A stretch of 64,000 nt of DNA from Elephas maximus indicus (taxonomy: Eukaryota; Chordata; Mammalia; Proboscidea; Elephantidae), in NCBI RefSeq assembly GCF_024166365.1, contig NC_064846.1:25069866-25133865 (forward strand). Reading direction: 5' to 3'. Positions 38,601 to 46,360 of this stretch are shown in pieces. The position numbers and the translations under genes were made by a program. The notes beneath the pieces were generated by a model, which was given only the letters and a program-made list of their open reading frames with translations, had not been told where the DNA came from and made no database searches. Within the stretch, counting starts at the first letter, position 1; the number at the start of each line of letters is the position of its first letter.

Positions 38601-41600
38601 ATTTGGTGTGTGTTTACACTTAGATTCGGTGTGTCAGTGTGGTTTTACGTGCGGTGTTTGCTGTGTATGTTCTTGTGGGCAAGGCGTCTAAATGCAGCCG
38701 ACTTAAGGTGCCTGTGTTCAAAGGTGTGTGAGGGTGAGGTGTGTGTCTTTGGGTGTGTTTGGCTCCGATGGAGCACTGGAGACCCTGTGTGTCTTGGAAG
38801 GGAGATCACTGCATGAATGTGTAGAGGTGCGGTGTGTGAGTGCACGGGGTTGTTTAAAAGACCCCGAGTGACCGTGAGCACGGTGTGTCTTGGGGAAGGG
38901 GCAGCGTTGCAACCCAGAATTGGGAGGAAGGAAGAGGTAGGGGCGGCGACCGGGCAGGGGCGCCCGCTGGCCTGACCTCCCCGTCCAGCCTGCCTGCTGC
39001 CTCGCGCGCAAGGCCCGCTGGGGCAGGGCGTGAGCTTACCTGGCTGCAGAGGGAAAAGAAGAGGAGGGCGCTGCACGTGACTGGCCAGGTAGGGCGCTGT
39101 AGGGCGCAGTGTGTGGGCTGGTGGGAGTAAGCCAGAAAGATTCCTGGACTCTGACCCGACCCCCCTAGGAGATCCCAGTTCCAACCCAGCTGAGCCTAAC
39201 TATTTGCTCAGGACCTAGCTGTTTCACACCTCCTTGGCTTTGTGTGGGCAGATCCAATGGCCCGGAAAGCCCTTTCCCCCGTGGGCCTCATGATAATCTC
39301 CTACTTATTTTTTAAGACCTAACTCAAGAGTCAGGAAACTTTCCCTGCTTTTCTGTTCCCCCTCCAAGTTGAGGATTCCCTCCTTTGAGGCACCACAGTT
39401 AAACTCTTCCTACTTTTCATGACAGGATCATACATAAGTGCCATTATTTATTTGTCTCTCCTTACACTTTCAGCTCCTGGAGAGAGTGCCTGGTATATAA
39501 TAAGAATAATAACTATAATCATAATAATAATGCTGCCATTTATTAAGCACTTACTGTGTACCAGGCACTGTGCTAAGTATTCTTACATCCATTATGTCCT
39601 TGAATCCTTGCAATGACCCTGTGAGGTAGATAGAGTTGTGATTACCACTATTTTCCACATCACACATCAGGTTCAGAGTAGTTAAGTTACTTCCCCAAGG
39701 TCACACAGCCAGTAGGAAGCAGAGCTGGTATTTGAACACAGATCTGTCATGCTTCCTAAACTTTTCTTCTATGCCAGACAGCCTCACTAAGAGCCCCCTG
39801 GTTCCTGCTAGACATTGAAGTCTCTATCAAACAGTATCGTTTTGCAACAAATCTTTCTTTCGAGTTTACTGACAGCACATAGAGTGCTCAGCATAATTAC
39901 TTTGTCTCTCAGATAGCTGATACCTTCTCTACCTAATTACCTGCTTTGTTGACACCTCAAAATCTTTAATTACTCTAGGCACATGAGCACCTCAATAGTT
40001 CCAGCGCTGGGAGCTCTCCTTAGTCTGGTGCTGAAAGAAAGTGCCCAGAGTGAGCATTTTCTAGCCATGGGGTAGGGAGAATTGAGTATGGAGGGGACAT
40101 GAAGACATACGGACAGAAGTGTGTGGGGGGTCAGGGTGGGACAAAGGGGTGGTTTCACAGCTCCCCCAGACAGGTTTCCACAGCATCAGCACCAGAATCT
40201 GGTATGCAGTGAATTTCAAGCAGATCAGACAGCTCCATATCAAACTGCGCATAGACCAGCAGAGCCCCCCTCAGAAAAGATTCCTAAATGGACCCCATTT
40301 TGTATTATTCATGATTGAGGGGGGACACTGTGCTTGCCTAATGGGGCTCATGCTGCTCTAATGCTTTCCGGCAGCCTCATCTGAGAAATCCAAATGAAAA
40401 CAATACATTGCATGGGGTGGGGGTGGGTAGTTATTAGCCCAGTCACAGCTAAAGGGCCACTGGAGGCACTGGCTACCAGCTCAGCCCCCAGGGAACCAGC
40501 CTAGACTGCTGCAGAGAGGTCAGGGGGTGGATAGAGACGGACAAATTTAACAGTGGTGAGTCACTTCACCACTTTTCAGGGGGAAAGTGAGAAGCACGAT
40601 TTAAATTGCCACTGTTATTATTGTGCCCTTTCAACTGGCACAAATGAGCCTGGTATGCGGACGAGAAGCAGCTGGAACATCCACAAAGCTTCCCCCCAGC
40701 TGGGCGTGGGTCAGCACCTCATCCCGGGTGGGCACAAAAAGCATTGCCTAAAGCACTGTGTAGCCAGAAAATCTCCTTTTGAAGAAAAAAGAGGGGTGGG
40801 AGGGGGCTGGGGAGGCCAGTGTAAGTTATGCAGGGTACAGACTACCTGAAGCCCATTGGCTACATGGCATGTAAATCCTACAAAGAGTGCACGCAAACTT
40901 TGGGATCTCCCAGCGTCTGGTCTCAGACATTCAGCTTTCCTGCTGCTGTAGGGCCAGCCTGACATCTCCTCACTCTCTAAATATACCAGCCTCACACTCA
41001 ACTTCTTCACAGATATGCATGTGAGGCCTCTTTCCCTCCTAAGGTTCTCTCCCTGCCTCCCCTCCACACCTCTCCTGCACACACCACTGGGTCACTTTCT
41101 AAAATTCTGTTGTGTAAGTTCCACCTGGGTTCATGAAGACTGTTTGGTTTGCTCCAGCTCAGTGTTCCTGCCTGTGAAATGGGGGGACAAAACTTCAACA
41201 TTAAAGAAGCCAAAAGCTCCAGGGCTGGAACTCCAAACATGCAATCCTGGGCCAGAGACTATTAGCATAATGGAAGGCTACCTTTACTCCTCCCCAAACA
41301 AAAACCCATTGCCATTGAGTCAATTCTGACTCATAGCGACCCTATAGGACAGAGTGGAACTGCCCAGGCCCCTATAAATGATGGGGTAGGAGGGGCTACC
41401 AGGACCCTTGTCAATATTACCACCAACATGAGGCACACACATACACACTTTCACACACACACATTCCTTAGAGCTTCCAATCCCCACCATAAATCTCTCT
41501 CTCTTCAGGGTTCAGGAAATGTGTCTCCCGGACATAAAGACTATATAAGAAATTGTAAAGGTGGAAAAATGCCTCAATAACCGCACTACTGCCCAGTATA

Positions 41601-44600
41601 AACAGAGGTATGTGTGCTTTCACCCTAAAACTGAAGAATCCGTAGGGGCAGGGCACCAAAATGTGAATTTTATTGAGGACGGAGATCCTGATTTCTCCAC
41701 AAGATTAAAGGGCTTTAAAGATCAAAGCCTTCCTCTTTTCCACAGAGGCAGAGGAAACCACAGGCTATGGAGTGAGACAGCTTTTGAGTTGGTATCCCAA
41801 CTCCATCACTTTCTTGATGTGTGATCTTGGGAAGGTTACTTAACCTCTCTGAGCCTGTTTCCTCATCTGTAAAATAGAGATGTTTACTATGCCTGCCTCA
41901 GAATTCTTCAAATGATTGAAAGAGGTAAAACATGGAAAGCACCAGCCAAGTGCTTAACACATATAATAAATGCTAAAGAAAAGGTTAGTTAATTCCCTCC
42001 CCTGTTCCCCGCCCCTCCCCACCCCCCACCCCCGCCCTTCTCAGTGTATAGCCCAAAGTGTCTCAATCAGGGTGTTCAGGGAATGGAGCCAACTGACTGA
42101 TCTGCCAATTTTCCTCATTACTGCTTGTCTGACACTCTTGAAATAGTCCCTCTCCTTTTAGGATGATGTTTTGATCAGTCTAATGCAGCCCCGGAAGAAT
42201 TGGACCCCAAGTCCAATTCTCACCCTGTGGTTTTTCCTGGCAGTGTTAATGAAACTAAGGTTTCAGATACAATATCCACACAGGAAAGTCTCATACTTTC
42301 TGTTCTGTGTCCAAACTGCCACCTACTCCAACTATGGACTGAGCCCCCAATCCTGGCTGCAGACCCAACCCCAACCCTGTCTCCTAAACATGTATCATTG
42401 TGCTCAAGAGAATGAGAACACGAATATTTCCTAGCTAAGGTTGCCCCATTGCCCCTGGGTTTTTTTTTGGGGGGGGGTGGTTTTTTTGTTTGTTTGCTTA
42501 TTTTTTCTCTCTCCTCCACCCTAGAAATTAAGAAGAATTCCCAACCAAAGCCATCCTATTGCTAGCAATCACCAAGGTTAGGGGTAGATGGGTTGATAGA
42601 GAGAGAGATGCTGGTTCTCTGAGTTATACTCTGCAGCACCTAAAATACACCTCAGATTAGTTATTCATTCCCCCTTGATGGAAAACAAAATCTACCCTGC
42701 AAAATATGGTGAAATGGGAGAAGACCCCAATATGCACCCTTCCTCCTTGATGCTGTTTCCTCCCTCTGGAGACAAAAGCAACTCATTACAAGTGAAGACT
42801 GCAGTTAAGCAGGGAGTGGTGAGGGAAGGGTAAGAAATTGGAGGGGTGGGAGGATGGGTATAATCCCAAGGAGGGATAAAGAGGCTACAGCATAAAGAAG
42901 TACTGAGAGTCATGGCAAAAGAAAAAAATCTTTTGGGAGCCCAGCCTTCAGGTATTCCCAGTCTCTGGAAATTTCCTTCAACCCCTCCCTCTCATTATTA
43001 TTATTTATTATATCGTTATTCATCCTGCCTACTACCCTCGCTAACCCTAGACTCCCCCCTGCAGAATAATCTAGGAATTTAGAACTTCTCCAGCTCCTAC
43101 CCCTGTCTGTTTCTGAGGGGTCCTGCAGCCTTTGCTTTGAGGAAGAGAATAGGAGGGGTAACAACCAAGGGTCAGCCATATCATGCAGCAAATAGGTGCA
43201 GCAGGGGTTCAGGATAGGCCCATGCCACTAAATAAACTTCCCTGGGTGCAGGGACCTACCGGCTGCTGGGTACTGAGTGCCCATCCCGAGGAAGCTGTGT
43301 GGTTTCTCAAGAGGTATATCTGAGATGTGACAGTGGCTGCCAAGACTCATCAAACATGCCATCTACCTACTTCTGCTGATACATGTGAGAACAAATGATA
43401 CTGCCAGAAGGAAAGAGAAATCGTTTCCTGGTGACTCAGAGCCCCAGCTATGAGGACACAGGTAGCATCTGCGTTGCATCTTTCGGTTGAAATGTGCACC
43501 TTCTCATAGAAAGGAATCTACAAGTTGTCAGTTGTGTCAAAGACCAGAGTTTGGGCTCTGATCAACATCAAACTGACCACCTAGTAAATGCTTGCTGTAT
43601 GTCAACATGGTGCCAAGAGCTATGCAAATGTTCTCTCTTTTCATCTTTCTCAGTCTTTAAAATCAGACCAAAACGAGTTCTAATCCTTGCTCTGCCAACT
43701 GTGGCAGCGAGCAAGTTACTGAATTTCTCTGAGCTTTAGTCTTTAAAATAGAGATAATAATACTTACCTCAGAGAGTTGTTACGAAAGTTAAATGAGATC
43801 ATTTATGTAAAGTGACTGGCACATAGTAAATTCAGTAAATGTTTGGAAAAGGAATAAAACATATCTTTTGGTGCGTGAGCCATAAAGAAGAAAAACAAAA
43901 CAAAACATTGCTGTCAAGTTGACTCTGGCTTATGGCAAGCCCATGTGTTACAAAGTAGAACTGCCCCATAGGGTTTTCTTGGCTTTAATCTTTATGGAAG
44001 CAGATCGCCAGGCCTTTCTTCCATGGGACCAATGGGTGGATTCAAACTGCCAACCTTTAGGTTAGTTATTGCTGTTGTGTGCCGTCAAGTTGATTCTGAT
44101 TCATAGCAATATTAGGTTAGCAGTCGAGTGCAAACCGTTTGCCCTACCTAGAGACCTGAGCCATAGAAGGCATTTAATAAATGGCATCAATAATAATAAT
44201 AAGTTATTATTATTGCTATTATTTATAATGCCAAAATGTAGGTATTACTATTCTCTCTTTAGAGAGGTTAACTTGCTTACAGCAACACTATAAAAGCTGG
44301 TCTGGGATTCAGACCAGTTCTGCTCAATCCAAAGTCCACCCAGTGATAAAGGGCATTTCGTGATCATGGGGAGATCCAGTTTGGTTGACCTGATCTAGTC
44401 ATTACATTTAAACTAAATTTGAAGGAAAAAACTTAAATTATTGTGCTATTCTAGGCCATTGTATAGACAAATTATTTGAATACTACAGGCTCTTAGTTAG
44501 ACTTAAAAGCCTTGTTAAGTTATATGAGTAGTTTAAGAACAAACTTTATAGAGATTTTAGAAAACAGAGAAAAGGGAGGAAAAAAAACCATTATCCCACC

Positions 44601-46327
44601 ACCTTAATGCAATCTGTAGCTTCACCCTTTAGCTGAATTTTCTCCCAGTCTTTCAAAAATGTGTATTTGACGTAGTTGTAATCACACCATTTTCCATGTT
44701 GCTACATATTCTTCATAAACACCATTTTATGATTATATACTAATCTAATAAATGCCTATATCATAGTTTATTTAGCCATTCCACTATTGATGGCCATTTA
44801 GGTTGTCTTAGTAGATAATTGTGAAAAAACACAAAGGAAAGATGTTGCTTTCATTATTGCCACAGCCACCCTCAGGGACCTAGTGTCCTGCTCTATTAAT
44901 GCCCAATATGCTTTCTGTCATTTGATATTTAAGCTTGATGAATGTGAGATCTTCTGGAGCCTGAGGTACATTTGCAAGGGTATTTTTTTTGCCACTTTTC
45001 ATCACACGGATTCTGCATTACGGCCTCATGGTGGATAAAGCCTGGGCTAACTCTACCCCGAGAAACTAAGCTCTTGGAGTATCACAGTTTTTCTCCTATA
45101 GAAAAAAGGTCTTTTGAGGTGCAAACAAGTGATTTACAAAGGACCTCTGGGAAGCCCTGCCATTGGTAAATAGGAGTGCTCCATTTGACAATCTGACCAG
45201 GGGAGTGGGGTGTCTAATTGGCCAACCCATCCTGCTGCAGCTCAACTAGACCTGGCCTCAGCAAATCGATTGGGTCCCATCTCCAAGAAAAGATCAAATT
45301 TGTATGTAAAATGGGCCCCAGGGTCTCTTCAACTTTAGAGTTTTGGCTGCTTTACAGAAGTCCAATTGTTTGAGGCCAAATCCAATGCCAAGAGTGAACT
45401 GGGAAGAGAATTTCAAGTGGGTCAATCTTGCTGTCCCTTTCCCTGGGAAAGAAGACCTTTCTGGAACACTGTTTCTCCCAGACCACAATGATGCCTCTCC
45501 CAAAGGCCTTCATATGGTCGCCCATTGCCCACTGTCACCCTGAGAAGATTGGTCTGAGAGGCCAACTGCCTCCCGAGCAGAGGGAGAGGGGTGAAGGAAC
45601 ATTTAGAACACCTCCCCCACTCTGCCCGGTCAGTGGCCAGCTTCTGCCTCCGCCCACCTCTGACTCCTGAGGATTTCTGGAAGGCATTTGAAGGGAGGCA
45701 CCAAGGGCAGTTATAGCTCCACAGAATATCAATAGTTACCCACAAAGTTACCCTTCACATTGTACAGCATTTCCCAGGGGAAGGGCAGTGAAGTGGGTTC
45801 TTACCTGGTCAAAAAACTGTGCCGAAAGACCAATTACCTATTTCAAAGGGCTGTTGGGTGACTGAAGTGAGATTATACATGTAAAGAACTAAGCCTAGGG
45901 CCCAGCATCTGGGAGATACTTCATACATATTAGCTGCTATTATTATGAGTAAGAGTGGTGTAGGCAGTGATGTGTCATTGGGCATGTGCGGGGACAGATC
46001 TCACCAGACTAGAAACACAATAGTGAATATAAAGTTTTGCATTTGGGTTCAAACAACTAAATACAAAATGGAGACTCCAAAAAGAACTTGGGTCTACTTA
46101 AAAAAAAAAAAAAAGACTTAGTAGCTTTAGTTGAAAATAATTCCAAACAAATATATTGTGTGATGTGTTTGTAGTGTGCATGCATGGGATTTGTGTGTGT
46201 GTGTACGCATGTATGATATGGGGATATCGTGCTGTGTGGGGGAAGGAAGTATGTGATGTGTGAGTAGTGTGTATGTGTGTGAGTGCTTTTTCCCAGGTAT
46301 TTGTGTGCACATGTCTATGTGGGAGCT

Positions 46328-46360
<33 letters not shown>

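Noticed and set aside
38645..39184. 179-codon minus-strand open frame with His/Thr/Pro-rich text
   Set aside because: Composition comes from the GT-rich tract read as ACAC. Several overlapping frames exist on both strands.
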